Below are positions 9,366 through 18,345 of a DNA stretch of 64,000 bases, one piece after another. Made by a program: the position numbers and the translations under genes. The stretch's first letter is position 1. The number at the start of each line of letters is the position of its first letter. Source of the DNA: Psychrobacter pygoscelis (GTDB lineage Bacteria; Pseudomonadota; Gammaproteobacteria; Pseudomonadales; Moraxellaceae); assembly GCF_004335015.1 (NCBI RefSeq), contig NZ_RQRU01000001.1, positions 930,001 through 994,000 of the forward strand, in the 5' to 3' direction. Below the pieces are notes generated by a model, which was not told the DNA's origin, made no database searches, and worked only from the letters and a program-made list of their open reading frames with translations.

Positions 9366-9394
9366 ATTATAGTGTTATTGATAATGATTATCAA
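9366..9394 (-). promoter_or_regulatory. Sigma-70 promoter overlapped by a palindromic Fur box
   Basis: On the minus strand TTGATA (plus-strand 9389-9394) and TATAAT (9366-9371) are separated by exactly 17 bases, which is nearly the full sigma-70 consensus. The Fur-like palindrome TTGATAATGATTATCAA fills 9378-9394, with 8+1+8 bases of perfect symmetry, and covers the -35 and half the spacer. Binding of iron-loaded Fur would block polymerase. The promoter points into imelysin 1, leaving an untranslated leader of about 130 bases. Confidence 0.82.
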
Positions 9395-9408
9395 ATTAAA
9401 TTTTGAAT

Positions 9409-9435
9409 AAAAAAAAGCCAGCAGTTAGCTGGCTC
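9409..9435 (-). terminator. Rho-independent terminator of the OmpA-like lipoprotein gene
   Basis: On the minus strand AGCCAGC, a five-base loop and GCTGGCT are followed by a run of eight T. It lies about 150 bases past the stop of the OmpA-like gene. Confidence 0.8.
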
Positions 9436-9586
9436 TTAATTTACTATCAAAAACAGTGGTTTAATTGATCCTTAACTAATAACAAATCATTAAAATTTAC
9501 TATTATTAAGGGAGCATAATAAGTAAATAAATCGATACTGTAATCTATTAATTCACTATATTTTGCTTTCAAATAAGTAACTAATA

Positions 9587-10243
9587 TTAGTTTACGTTCT
9601 GTGGTCTGTTGATTGTAAGCTCAACACGGCGGTTTTGCTGACGACCTGCTTCAGTGTTGTTGCTAGCAATAGGTTGAGACTCGCCATAAGCTACAGTACG
9701 GATACGGCTTCTATCTACACCACGAGAGATTAGATAATTTGCTACCGCATTGGCACGGTCACCAGATAGCTGTCTGTTATAGGCATCAGAACCTTTGCTG
9801 TCAGTGTGACCTGCTACACTAACTGTAGTTTGGTTATATTCAATCATGGTAGACGCTAGACGATCCAGCGTAGGCATGAAAGATGGGTTTAGTCGTGCAT
9901 CGTCAAAAGCAAAGGTAATGTTACCTGGCATAACAAGATCAATATTACCCGTTTGTTGGTTTTGCTGAACGGTTACACCTGTGCCAGACATTTGCTGCTG
10001 AAGCTGCTTGGCTTGACGGTCCATATAATAGCCAATACCACCGCCAACAGCTGCACCAATTGCCGCATCACGACCAGTCTTGTCGCCACCTGTTGCTTTA
10101 GAGATAGCAGCGCCACCTGCCGCGCCCGCTAGTGCGCCAAGAGCTGCTTTATTAATATGTTGCTGACCAGTAGCAGGATCAGTTGCACAGCCTGCAAGCA
10201 TCATACCCGATGCCAATGTAGCGATCATAAGTTGGTTACGCAT
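9587..10243 (-). CDS. OmpA-family peptidoglycan-associated lipoprotein with glycine zipper (YiaD-like)
   Basis: A 218-residue outer-membrane lipoprotein. The signal peptide ends in lipobox LAGC near residue 19. Residues about 35-75 are a Gly/Ala-rich zipper (LGALAGAAGGAAI, AAIGAAVGGGIGYYMD) expected to insert in membrane. The C-terminal half is an OmpA/MotB peptidoglycan-binding domain with the hallmarks VAGHTDSKGSDAYNRQLS and RGVDRSRI, ending NRRVELTI. It resembles E. coli YiaD in layout. It has its own terminator and lies in a single-gene unit. Role: tethering outer membrane and cell wall. Confidence 0.9.
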   Translation of the reverse strand: MRNQLMIATLASGMMLAGCATDPATGQQHINKAALGALAGAAGGAAISKATGGDKTGRDAAIGAAVGGGIGYYMDRQAKQLQQQMSGTGVTVQQNQQTGNIDLVMPGNITFAFDDARLNPSFMPTLDRLASTMIEYNQTTVSVAGHTDSKGSDAYNRQLSGDRANAVANYLISRGVDRSRIRTVAYGESQPIASNNTEAGRQQNRRVELTINRPQNVN

Positions 10244-11144
10244 AATTATATTCCTCGTATTACAGTATAGTTCACTAAAGAGTAATCTAATTCACACTCG
10301 GTTCAAGCGAGCGCTATAGACGATTTTGGCTTATCTTTTGAGCTTTGTTTTTTTTGAGTAAATGACAGTGTTGAACTAATTTTTATTATCGCAACCCCAA
10401 CCTATCTGTGTGTAATATTTTGTCACACCTATGTATAAGTAGTGCATGAATAGTCACCTAGTTGACTTTTTCGGTAATGAGATTAGCGAATAAGTAAGTT
10501 ATTACGCCTATACTGAACATTAATTAGTTAAACACTATCTTTGGATACCGGTTCTGCAATGTCAGTTTTGGGTATAGTTACTCCTATTTAAAACTACTAC
10601 GTAAAAGAGTAACTGCTATAAATTTACTGGCTAGAAACCATAAGATGACTGAGACGGGCGCAAGTTATTCTAGCGCCTTTGCCTAAAATGGATTGACCAT
10701 ACTGTTTCTGCATTTGATGACCAATCTGAGTATTGAGCTTCAAGATATCGATTTAAATCAAATAAACCAGCTTCGCTAGCTTTTAAAGCTACTTTGAATC
10801 TACATGACACTTAGGCCTAAATTTGACACTCTAAGTTTATCTTGAATGAGTTTAGATATTTAATGAGGTGAAGACAGACAGTTATCATTACAGTCGCTCA
10901 CTGATATAATGATAGCAGTTCGCGAATGGGGCTGTTATTTATCACTCTATTCATTTATCACCCTAGTCATTTATTATTGAATTTATTATTGTAGCCACTA
11001 GTAAATAATGTATCCCAAAGCTCTGCTTTGGTAGGTTATCCTAACCGACCAATATCTACAGTTTTTTTCTCTAAGCTTAGGCTCGAACTAAGTCTTATAA
11101 TGCTTGAACCCATACTAATAAATGACAACTAAGTAAGGAATATT
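10244..11144. other. 900-base intergenic region containing repeat copy R1
   Basis: This long AT-rich spacer separates the divergent OmpA-like and acyltransferase genes. Its clearest content is the inverted-repeat element at 10573-10701. The rest shows no open frame with coding character and no RNA gene that can be recognised. Confidence 0.5.
10573..10701 (+). repeat. Terminal-inverted-repeat element, copy R1 (MITE-like)
   Basis: About 129 bases bounded by TATAGTTACTCC and GGATTGACCATA (9 of 12 bases pair). Internal blocks shared with R2 and R3 are AAATTTACT near 10621, AGATGACT near 10643 and the end CTAAAATGGATTGAC. The centre forms the hairpin GGCGC...GCGCC. R1 is about 10 bases shorter than R2 just after that hairpin. 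It has no coding capacity. Confidence 0.7.
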
Positions 11145-12098
11145 ATGCGAGCTGCCTCAGTCATTCAACGTCTTCATGATCAAACCCCAAAACTTGGGAA
11201 AGCTGTCTCTTTTGGGGCAGCTACTGGTGTTATTGCGGTCAATAGTTTGGGCGGTGGACTACCCTTATGGCTTATGGGTGCGACTAAGGTACTGACGGGA
11301 GCTAAGATTGCAGATGAGACCATTATCCGAATCGCAGACCACTGGATTCGAAGCAATAACGCCGTGATTGATCACCTACTGCCCAAAAAGGACTGGCGAA
11401 TTCACCTTCCTGATGATGTTCGCCCAGATGGACAGTATTTGCTAGTATGCAACCACCAGTCTTGGGTCGATACCAGCATCGTGCAATACATCAGTCAAGA
11501 CCGTCTACCATTAACTCGCTTTTTTACCAAGCATGAGCTCATCTATATTCCTGTCGTCGGTCAGGCATTTTATTTCTTAGACTTCCCCATGATGAAGCGC
11601 CATTCAAAGGAAGCCATCGCCAAAAATCCAGCGCTTAAAGACCAAGATATATTGGAAGCCAAGAGAGCCTGTGAGCTATTAAAAGATAAGCCCTTTACCT
11701 TGCTTAATTACCTAGAAGGCACGCGCTTCACCCCTGAAAAAAAAGCCAAGCAAGACTCTCCTTACAAGCATCTGTTAAGACCTAAGGCGGGTGGACTGTC
11801 CCTTGCTATTAGCGCGCTAGGCTCGCAGATTGATGGTATTTTAGACATGACTATCGTCTATCCAGATGGCAAGCCTGAATATACAGATTTATGGAAAGGT
11901 GACATTACTCGGCTCGGGGTTGATGTCCGGCATATCGACATGCCCAATGATTTATTCGCAGCTATTATCGAAGGCGGCTATCAAAAGGATGCCCAAACTA
12001 AGGCGGCAATGTTTGCTTGGCTAGATGACATCTGGCAACAAAAAGACGCACTTATTGATACTATGCTTGCCGACTTTGAGACCTCGCGAAAAGACTAA
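11145..12098 (+). CDS. PlsC-type lysophospholipid acyltransferase (YihG-like)
   Basis: A 317-residue membrane-associated acyltransferase. The catalytic block I NHQSWVD (HX4D) sits near residue 103. The block around FFTKHELIYIPVVG follows, and EGTR (in YLEGTRFTPEKK) is the substrate-binding motif near residue 190. An N-terminal hydrophobic segment (about residues 20-50) would anchor it. Length and motif spacing fit the YihG/LCLAT branch, which places acyl chains on lysophosphatidic acid or related lipids. AAGGAATATT before the ATG supplies the ribosome site. It lies alone, downstream of a 0.9-kb spacer. Confidence 0.88.
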   Translation: MRAASVIQRLHDQTPKLGKAVSFGAATGVIAVNSLGGGLPLWLMGATKVLTGAKIADETIIRIADHWIRSNNAVIDHLLPKKDWRIHLPDDVRPDGQYLLVCNHQSWVDTSIVQYISQDRLPLTRFFTKHELIYIPVVGQAFYFLDFPMMKRHSKEAIAKNPALKDQDILEAKRACELLKDKPFTLLNYLEGTRFTPEKKAKQDSPYKHLLRPKAGGLSLAISALGSQIDGILDMTIVYPDGKPEYTDLWKGDITRLGVDVRHIDMPNDLFAAIIEGGYQKDAQTKAAMFAWLDDIWQQKDALIDTMLADFETSRKD

Positions 12099-12636
12099 GC
12101 CGCTATGGTTAATCCAGTCAGGAATTGGTACAGAGTCGCTAAAATAGGCTTATGAGCTTATGTTTGCCATAAGCCGCTTATGATTGCTGGTTAGAGCGCT
12201 TATGTTAGTGACTCAGAACGTACGAGCTTTAAACAGGATTGACTATATAGGCCACAAAATAACACCTCAATATCTACAGCCTGAGAACCATGCGCAGGCG
12301 CTAAATTATGACTATCTATTAATCACTTAACAGGGTTGATTTTTTTTGCTTGCCCATTCACTATAGTAGCCAATAAGTTGCTGCAATCGATTTGGTATGC
12401 ACCACCATATTGCTTACGATCTGTACGTCCAGATTTAAGTAACTGTATTTAAAAGACGATATTTAAACGACGATATTTAAATAACTATCTACTGTCTGTG
12501 CTTGATAGTGTCTAGGCTGGATAAGCTGATGGTGACATTATCTTAAATCGACTACTTTTTAGCAGTCTATTCTCTACCTTCTTTATTTGTCCAATTACTG
12601 ATTTATTTTTTAGTCACCCTACCTGAGTACTTTGAT
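12099..12636. other. Intergenic region with hybrid repeat R4 and a short tandem repeat
   Basis: A 538-base spacer. It holds the diverged element R4 (12104-12247). Further on, a 13-base direct repeat GACGATATTTAAA occurs at 12455-12467 and 12469-12481 in a TTTAAA-rich stretch. No coding frame or terminator is evident. Confidence 0.5.
12104..12247 (-). repeat. Diverged or hybrid copy R4 of the terminal-inverted-repeat element
   Basis: About 144 bases with ends TATGGTTAATCC and GGATTGACTATA that match as inverted repeats at 10 of 12 bases. Read on the minus strand, its first 30 bases closely resemble R2 (AGTCAATCCTGTTTAAA). The interior does not match R1-R3 and carries a different hairpin (CATAAGC/GCTTATG). 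It is probably a separate subfamily sharing ends. Confidence 0.5.
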
Positions 12637-13680
12637 ATGTCTGCGACTAAGGTGGCCGCCGAGCCGACGCCTGATCGAGCACCCAATAAGCTAAAGCTTA
12701 CTTACGATATCGCCATGCTGGTCGCCATTATTATCGATCTAGCACTAATGACTCTCGATGCTATTTTGATGAGTAGCTCAATTATGCATCTTAGCCAACA
12801 GTTAAATCTTAGCAGTTGGATTATTTCCTACAGAGACTCAATCCATCAGCCGCTGCGTACTGTAGGAGAGTTTTTTACTGTGTTTTTAGTGGTTGAGCTG
12901 CTAGTGCGTTGGGCTATCGCTATCAAGGATAACCATCACTATCGTTGGTTTTTCTTCCCTTTTATTCACTGGTATGAGGTGCTGGGCTGTCTACCGCAGC
13001 TGCGGGCGCTGCGTCTGTTGCGAGCGATAGTCATCGGTCGTCGTCTACATCAGCTCGGCTATCAAGTACTGCCCCAATCATGGCTAGCAGCTGGGAGGTT
13101 CTATTTTGATGTGCTACTAGAGGAGTTATCTGATCGCGTTATTCTAACTGCTATCAGTAATATTCGTCAGCAGCTACTCGACAAGCAAGCTTCTAAAGCC
13201 TTGATTAGTAATACAATCAGCCGCAATCAAGCTGAGATTGAAGCAGCTATTGTAGCGATATTAAAGCAGTCTTTGAGTCCTTACCTCGATTCAAATAATG
13301 GTAAGTTGCAAGACCCAGCCATTAACCAATTATTAGCCACTGAGGTCGGCGCAGCTATCCAAGACGGACTCGCGCAGACACCAGAGCTGCACCGCTACTT
13401 AAAATTAATTCCTATTGCAGGGCACTTGATTGAGAGTCAGCTGTCCCATATTGCGCAACACGTTGGTGAAAATGTGACCTTATCATTGAATAAACGCTTG
13501 CTTGCGACAGCATCGTTGGATAAGGTATTGCAAGAGGTTGCACATGGTATTGTTACAATAGATATTAGCAACCCTACACTCGAGGCCTTACTCGCGACTC
13601 TGATTGAAGATGCACTGAGTGGTCTTGAAGCTCAAGTAAAAGTTCAACAATGGAAACATCACCAGTATCTAAAAATATAA
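12637..13680 (+). CDS. Unknown membrane protein with a voltage-sensor-like N-terminal half
   Basis: A 347-residue protein not assigned to a named family. Hydrophobic segments lie at about residues 26-50, 80-100 and possibly 110-125. They are followed by an arginine-rich stretch, RALRLLRAIVIGRRLHQLG (about 124-142), with positive residues at regular spacing, as in S4 segments of ion channels. No pore or selectivity motif follows. Instead the C-terminal 200 residues are predicted soluble and helical. In Moraxellaceae such proteins are usually annotated as hypothetical or ion-transporter-like. It precedes minC by 71 bases on the same strand and could be co-transcribed with it. Confidence 0.7.
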   Translation: MSATKVAAEPTPDRAPNKLKLTYDIAMLVAIIIDLALMTLDAILMSSSIMHLSQQLNLSSWIISYRDSIHQPLRTVGEFFTVFLVVELLVRWAIAIKDNHHYRWFFFPFIHWYEVLGCLPQLRALRLLRAIVIGRRLHQLGYQVLPQSWLAAGRFYFDVLLEELSDRVILTAISNIRQQLLDKQASKALISNTISRNQAEIEAAIVAILKQSLSPYLDSNNGKLQDPAINQLLATEVGAAIQDGLAQTPELHRYLKLIPIAGHLIESQLSHIAQHVGENVTLSLNKRLLATASLDKVLQEVAHGIVTIDISNPTLEALLATLIEDALSGLEAQVKVQQWKHHQYLKI

Positions 13681-13751
13681 TCCATTGCTGTATCAAGTTA
13701 GATGTACAGTCGTCTTCTTTTAATTATTGATTCGTTTTAAGGACTTAAATA

Positions 13752-14567
13752 ATGGCAACCTCGAATAATGACCAAGATGCTCAAACTGACGATCACAGTG
13801 TCATATTTTATGGCAAAATGCTGACCTTCACTCAGCTAAAGCTTAAAACAGCCGATTTAGCGATCATCGAAGCCAAGTTAGATAACTTATTAAGTAATAA
13901 ATCTAGCCAGATTCCTATCGTCATTGATAGCGAGGTTGACCAAGACTTGAATGCTTTGGTTGATTTACTTTGGTCATGGGGGTTACAGCCTATTGGCGTG
14001 GTCTCAGGGCTATTAAGCGAGCAAGCCAAAGCGCGTCAGTTAGCAATCTTCCCTGCTGATGGCAAACGTATCGAGCGAATCCATCCCAGAAAGGCAGCTG
14101 CCAATCAGACTGCCAAAGCCTCTGCTGCTGCCCCCTCCGCTACAGAGACTCATCATAGCGTCGCAGCTAGCCAAGGCAGTACTGAGCCAGTCAGTGAAGC
14201 GACTACTAAGACAAACGTATCAGAGCATATATCAAGTATGATCTATGACCAGATGCTACGCTCGGGTCAAAGTATCAACCATGTGGGTGGCGATCTTATT
14301 TTGACCAATAGTGTCAATAATGGTGCTGAGGCGATTACTGATAACAGTCTACACATCTATGGCCGCGCGCAAGGGCGACTGGTAGCTGGCGCTAATGGCG
14401 ATACAGAAGCACGGATTTTCTGTCAGTCATTCAACCCCACTTTAGTTTCTGTAGCCGGGACTTATTGTCTACGCGATAACATCCCTGAACATATCATCGA
14501 TAAACCAGTGCAGGTCAGTTATCAAGAAGGTGAAGGTTTAGTCTTTACCCTTATGAATAATGTTTAA
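13752..14567 (+). CDS. minC: MinC, septum site-determining inhibitor
   Basis: A 271-residue inhibitor of FtsZ ring assembly. The N-terminal domain (about residues 15-105) is the FtsZ-antagonising part. A Ser/Ala/Thr-rich linker follows at about 110-155. The C-terminal right-handed beta-helix starts around SGQSINHVGGDLILTNSVN and contains the conserved GRAQGRLVAGANGD, EARIFCQ and LVSVAGTYC patterns that bind MinD and form polymers. The gene ends at 14567, but minD starts only at 15462, an unusually wide gap for this operon. Confidence 0.95.
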   Translation: MATSNNDQDAQTDDHSVIFYGKMLTFTQLKLKTADLAIIEAKLDNLLSNKSSQIPIVIDSEVDQDLNALVDLLWSWGLQPIGVVSGLLSEQAKARQLAIFPADGKRIERIHPRKAAANQTAKASAAAPSATETHHSVAASQGSTEPVSEATTKTNVSEHISSMIYDQMLRSGQSINHVGGDLILTNSVNNGAEAITDNSLHIYGRAQGRLVAGANGDTEARIFCQSFNPTLVSVAGTYCLRDNIPEHIIDKPVQVSYQEGEGLVFTLMNNV

Positions 14568-15461
14568 CCCTTTTGTATTATGTAATTATAGTAGAAGACG
14601 TAGTTATAATTACTTTATTGAACCATGTTCATTTTTTTTCTTATTTCCCTTTTATCTATCGGCCAGCCATTGCGTCGTTATTATCTAAAGGTTAAATTAA
14701 GACATAGATTTAATTAAAGTTATTGTTTAAACTTAATTAACTATCAATAAACTATCTCTTGTATTGGAATTTATTTGCTCTACTGGTTTTAATATTATTG
14801 CTCGACTACTGTAATAATTTAAAGCGTTATGTTACCCTACAAGGATATATATTCATCAGCCATCATAGGTAGCTGTGGGTCAGTTGCCTATTACTGCCTG
14901 ATTAAGTTTAGTACGCTAAGACCACGTGGCTAGACAATATATTTAGACGGAAGAAATAACATCGACCATAAGCTAGTTTATTTTTATGGCGGATGAGCGT
15001 TAGGTTAAATAGCGACTAAAAGTGCCTTAAACTTACTTCAATATTAACTGATCGTGACTTTTTTTAATTTGACCATTAAACCTTCAAACCAGTAGTAGTA
15101 AATGCGTATAATCGAGCGTATAAATCGATTGCTACCAGCCATATTGAATCTTAAATACTTAGATTAAGAGTACTTAGGGGTAGGTGTTATTTAATACTTT
15201 ACTTATTAAGTTATTCTGATGGTTTCATATCTACTGTATTGTCATATGGAGTAAGGTTTATTATTTTGCCAATAGTTAGTAGCTCATTTCAAGCTATACT
15301 CCAGTGCTAAATGATTGACAAGATAATAAACTTTTAACTGAGCAATGGTTTATTAAAGCTATTTTTAACTGTGTTTTTGTTTCGATTTTTATAAATGTTT
15401 ATTTGAGTAATGAGCCCTGTCAATCTGGGTTTGGTTTTATTTTTTATAGGAGTGTGCCATT
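14568..15461. other. 894-base noncoding spacer inside the min locus
   Basis: This AT-rich stretch splits minC from minD. Near its start an inverted repeat GTAATTATA/TATAATTAC (14582-14590 and 14605-14613) could end the minC message, but no strong T-run follows directly. No open frame of coding character, no repeat copy and no tRNA-like structure was found. It probably holds a separate minDE promoter, though none stands out clearly. Confidence 0.5.
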
Positions 15462-16277
15462 GTGGCAAAGATCGTCGTCATCACTTCCGGTAAAGGCGGA
15501 GTGGGTAAAACTACTACCAGTGCATCTTTTGCAGCAGGATTAGCTTTACGAGGATATAAGACAGTCGTTATAGATTTTGACGTGGGCCTGCGTAATCTCG
15601 ACCTGATTATGGGCTGTGAAAATCGAATTGTTTACGACTTTGTGGATGTTATTAGCGGTAATGCTCGCTTGTCTCAAGCATTGGTAAAAGACAAACGTTT
15701 GGATAATTTGTTTATTCTTCCTGCCAGTCAGACTCGTGACAAAGACGCCCTGACTGATGAAGGCGTGGCTGATGTCATGGCGGAGCTATCTAAACAGTTT
15801 GACTACATTATCTGTGACTCCCCAGCCGGTATCGAACGCGGTGCGCAGTTAGCAATGTATCATGCTGATGAAGCCATCATTGTCACTAACCCTGAGATCT
15901 CATCAGTCCGTGACTCTGATCGTATCATTGGAATTTTACAAAGCCGCACCAAAAAAGTGGAAGAGAATCTAGGGTCGGTCAGAGAACATCTGGTCATCAG
16001 CCGCTACAATCCAGAGCGCGCTGCGGCCAATGAAATGATGGACATTGATACTATCTCTAATGATATCTTAAAAGTACCATTACTGGGGGTTATCCCCGAG
16101 AGCCGAACTGTACTTGAAGCTTCTAACCAAGGTGAGCCAGTAATCTACTATACCGACTCGGCTGCAGGTCAATGCTATGATGATATCGTAGCAAGATTCT
16201 TAGGAGAAGAGCGCGCACTTCGTCATATTGATGTGAAGAAAAAGAGCTTACTACAGCGCTGGTTTGGAGGACAATAA
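15462..16277 (+). CDS. minD: MinD, septum-site ATPase
   Basis: A 271-residue deviant-Walker ATPase that recruits MinC to membrane and oscillates with MinE. The P-loop [11 protein letters not shown] lies at residues 10-20, with the signature lysine in KGGVGK. The switch regions appear as [11 protein letters not shown] and [11 protein letters not shown]. The C-terminal amphipathic membrane-targeting helix is [12 protein letters not shown]. Translation starts at GTG 15462, with TAGGAG nine bases upstream. Its stop overlaps the minE start by one base (TAATG), so the two are translationally coupled. Confidence 0.97.
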   Translation: MAKIVVITSGKGGVGKTTTSASFAAGLALRGYKTVVIDFDVGLRNLDLIMGCENRIVYDFVDVISGNARLSQALVKDKRLDNLFILPASQTRDKDALTDEGVADVMAELSKQFDYIICDSPAGIERGAQLAMYHADEAIIVTNPEISSVRDSDRIIGILQSRTKKVEENLGSVREHLVISRYNPERAAANEMMDIDTISNDILKVPLLGVIPESRTVLEASNQGEPVIYYTDSAAGQCYDDIVARFLGEERALRHIDVKKKSLLQRWFGGQ

Positions 16278-16564
16278 TGAGTAAGAAAAAAGGATTTTGG
16301 AGTAGTTTATTTGGCGGTGATGACCGGCAATCGGGCAGCGCGAATACGGCTACTGAACGTCTGAAAGTTATTGTCGCTAGTGAAAATCGTCTTAACTCTC
16401 GCTTGACCAGTGATCGCATTGAAAAAATGAAGCGCGAAATCTTGGAAGTCGTGAATAAATATGTGAATGGTGTGCAAATTGATGATGTCAATATTCATCA
16501 TCGCCATGAAGACAGCCTTGACGTATTAGAGATGAACATCAACTTGCCAGACCACCGGCCGTAA
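16277..16564 (+). CDS. minE: MinE, topological specificity factor
   Basis: A 95-residue protein, slightly longer than the 88 residues of E. coli. The N-terminal FWSSLFGG membrane-binding helix is followed by the anti-MinCD region ([15 protein letters not shown], residues about 25-42). The C-terminal dimerisation domain includes [12 protein letters not shown]. It stimulates MinD ATPase and drives pole-to-pole oscillation. A strong terminator follows within 70 bases. Confidence 0.95.
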   Translation: MSKKKGFWSSLFGGDDRQSGSANTATERLKVIVASENRLNSRLTSDRIEKMKREILEVVNKYVNGVQIDDVNIHHRHEDSLDVLEMNINLPDHRP

Positions 16565-16632
16565 GCAAATGCGCCAAGCTTTGTAAGCTTGACGATAATG
16601 CTTGTTCGATCAACGCTGTTTCAATCATAAAA

Positions 16633-16662
16633 AAGCCCTAAGTTTAATAACTTAGGGCTTTT
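16633..16662 (+). terminator. Terminator of minDE
   Basis: A perfect 12-bp stem AAGCCCTAAGTT with loop TAAT, followed by a short T-run. The preceding A-run could also let it work for the leftward b561 gene. Confidence 0.88.
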
Positions 16663-16719
16663 CACTGGGCGGGTCGTTTGCCCAACTCGCCTAGTATATA
16701 AGGGGGTTATCTGGTTTAG

Positions 16720-17259
16720 CTACTTCATGCGTGAAATGAGCTTGTCTTTTTTGATGAGCTGATGATATAGCGCTGCACCAATATGAACTAATGTAAAGAC
16801 AATAATCAAAGGCCAGATAATATCGACATGCGCATCGTTAAAAAACCTTGCCAAGCTACGATCTGGGGTCACAAAGACGGGGATCTCAAATAAGCCAAAG
16901 ATACTCACCGCACGGCCACCATAAACGGACATAAGTACCCCAACAATAGGCATGGCCAACAGCAACAGATATAAGGCAAGATGCGTAAGATGGGCAAGCG
17001 CCGTTTGCCACTTAGGCATTGGAACGGCTGGCGGTGTTGGGGTTAAAAAGCGATTAATAATTCGTGCAACCATCCAGCAGAATAAGCTAACCCCAAAGGC
17101 TTTATGTAATATTATAAACTGATTATTATCTGCATTCTCGTGAAGGACAATCATCAGCCAAGTGACTAGCAGTAGTAGTGCACTACCCCAGTGAAAAATA
17201 CGACTAGTAACCGGCCACTTCATAAGCTTGGTAGTACTGTAGGATTTTGAGTTCGTCAT
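16720..17259 (-). CDS. Cytochrome b561-family membrane protein
   Basis: A 179-residue four-helix inner-membrane di-heme b cytochrome. Likely heme-ligand histidines are seen in RIFHWG (helix 1), LHKAFG (helix 2) and ALYHQLI near the C-terminus. The spacing and the ending ALYHQLIKKDKLI match the E. coli CybB/YodB group, which passes electrons from quinol, for some members to superoxide. Stand-alone gene, convergent with minDE. Confidence 0.9.
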   Translation of the reverse strand: MTNSKSYSTTKLMKWPVTSRIFHWGSALLLLVTWLMIVLHENADNNQFIILHKAFGVSLFCWMVARIINRFLTPTPPAVPMPKWQTALAHLTHLALYLLLLAMPIVGVLMSVYGGRAVSIFGLFEIPVFVTPDRSLARFFNDAHVDIIWPLIIVFTLVHIGAALYHQLIKKDKLISRMK

Positions 17260-17696
17260 TATGATACTTACCTATTACCGACATTAAATTTTGCAAGATT
17301 TTGGCGTAGTTTATCACACCATTTGTACAGCTATTCAAACAAACCTGCTGCTACATAATACGCAATCTTTATGTCAATAAAGAGGCTAATAAGAGCAATT
17401 TTGTTAGCATAGTTAGTGGCTTTGTTGACAAAACCATTAATCGCCAACCACTCCAATATGCAGAGTCAATCCAGTTTAGATTTGCCACAAAGCCGTCGGG
17501 GTGAATTTACCCCCGTCTCAGTCAGCTCATGACTCCTTGCTAGTAAATTTATATCAACTCTTTATATACCAGCTTTCAATAGGATTAACTATATAAGGTT
17601 ATTCTTTGGCCTTATATACACGATTGAATCGTTAATCAATTGCGCCTGCTATGCGTTAGCCCATAGTCCAGCACTTACTATTAGCAGACAGCCTAT
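17260..17696. other. Intergenic region containing repeat copy R3
   Basis: A 437-base spacer between cytochrome b561 and chpC, both on the minus strand. The element R3 occupies 17464-17590. No distinct terminator for the long pil-chp unit was found here, although the hairpin within R3 lies in the right place to act on its 3' end. Confidence 0.5.
17464..17590 (-). repeat. Terminal-inverted-repeat element, copy R3 (MITE-like)
   Basis: About 127 bases with ends AGTCAATCC and GGATTAACT. Read on the minus strand it aligns with R1 and R2 along its whole length: ATAAATTTACT, then GACTGAGACGG, a central hairpin GGGGT...ACCCC, then TGGCAAATCTAAA and the terminal repeat. It sits 100 bases past the chpC stop. 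Confidence 0.75.
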
Positions 17697-18335
17697 CTAA
17701 CTGTCTAAATCTACTAAATGGTGGGCGATTTTGTCTAAATCTGGAATAAGGAAAGCTTCTCCATCAACCTCAACACATTGAAATAAATAAGATTGAACAA
17801 CTGTTTCATCAAATCTATCCTCAAAGTTGAAATTTTGGGATTCTGGGTGGTCTAAGTCACTGTCTAAGCTTGTTGTGTCGTTCTGCGATTGAGAGACATC
17901 GTTGCCGCTATTTACGCGCTCATTAGAGTCTAGATTAGCTTGCTCTTCTTCTGGAGTATGTGCCTGTTGAGACGTGCGATACTGCTCAGGCAAAGGGATA
18001 TCTTTAACATCAGAGATTTGCACCTTTTTATAGCGTAGCTCTCCAACCGTCTGTAGTCCTATGCGGTGCACATCAGTATTACCCTCTAGTACGAGTAGCG
18101 TACTTGGTGTCACGTCAGACGGTATTAAGTGACAGACAGCAACCTCTTGACCGCGCCACAGGTATGTCCAAATACGCTCATCCAGCTCAGCGATTTCTAT
18201 AATATTTCTACTAGGAATGATCCAGTCAGGTTGGTTCATTGCAGGGATAATGGTGACGTCTAACTGACCATTATCCGCTATAAGTAAGCTGACAGCTTCA
18301 AAAGAGTGTTTTGTTATTCGCTTCATAATTCTCAA
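17697..18335 (-). CDS. chpC: ChpC-like accessory CheW-type protein of the pil-chp cluster
   Basis: A 212-residue protein placed 10 bases after chpB. The N-terminal part (about residues 12-110) fits a CheW-like beta fold. A polar Ser/Asn/Glu-rich insert lies at about 125-165 and a closing segment VEVDGEAFLIPDL follows. Pseudomonas ChpC is a shorter CheW-like protein at the same position in its cluster, so position is the main support and sequence support is moderate. It may connect additional receptors to ChpA. It lies last in the unit. Confidence 0.6.
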   Translation of the reverse strand: MRIMKRITKHSFEAVSLLIADNGQLDVTIIPAMNQPDWIIPSRNIIEIAELDERIWTYLWRGQEVAVCHLIPSDVTPSTLLVLEGNTDVHRIGLQTVGELRYKKVQISDVKDIPLPEQYRTSQQAHTPEEEQANLDSNERVNSGNDVSQSQNDTTSLDSDLDHPESQNFNFEDRFDETVVQSYLFQCVEVDGEAFLIPDLDKIAHHLVDLDS

Positions 18336-18345
18336 TAGCTCCTAG

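Larger units (their letters stand above)
9233..9586. other. Intergenic region with Fur-controlled promoter and terminator
   Basis: A 354-base spacer between the OmpA-like gene and imelysin 1, both on the minus strand. It holds the terminator of the former (9409-9435) and the promoter and Fur box of the latter (9366-9394). The remaining part, 9436-9586, is AT-rich with nothing else recognised. Confidence 0.6.
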
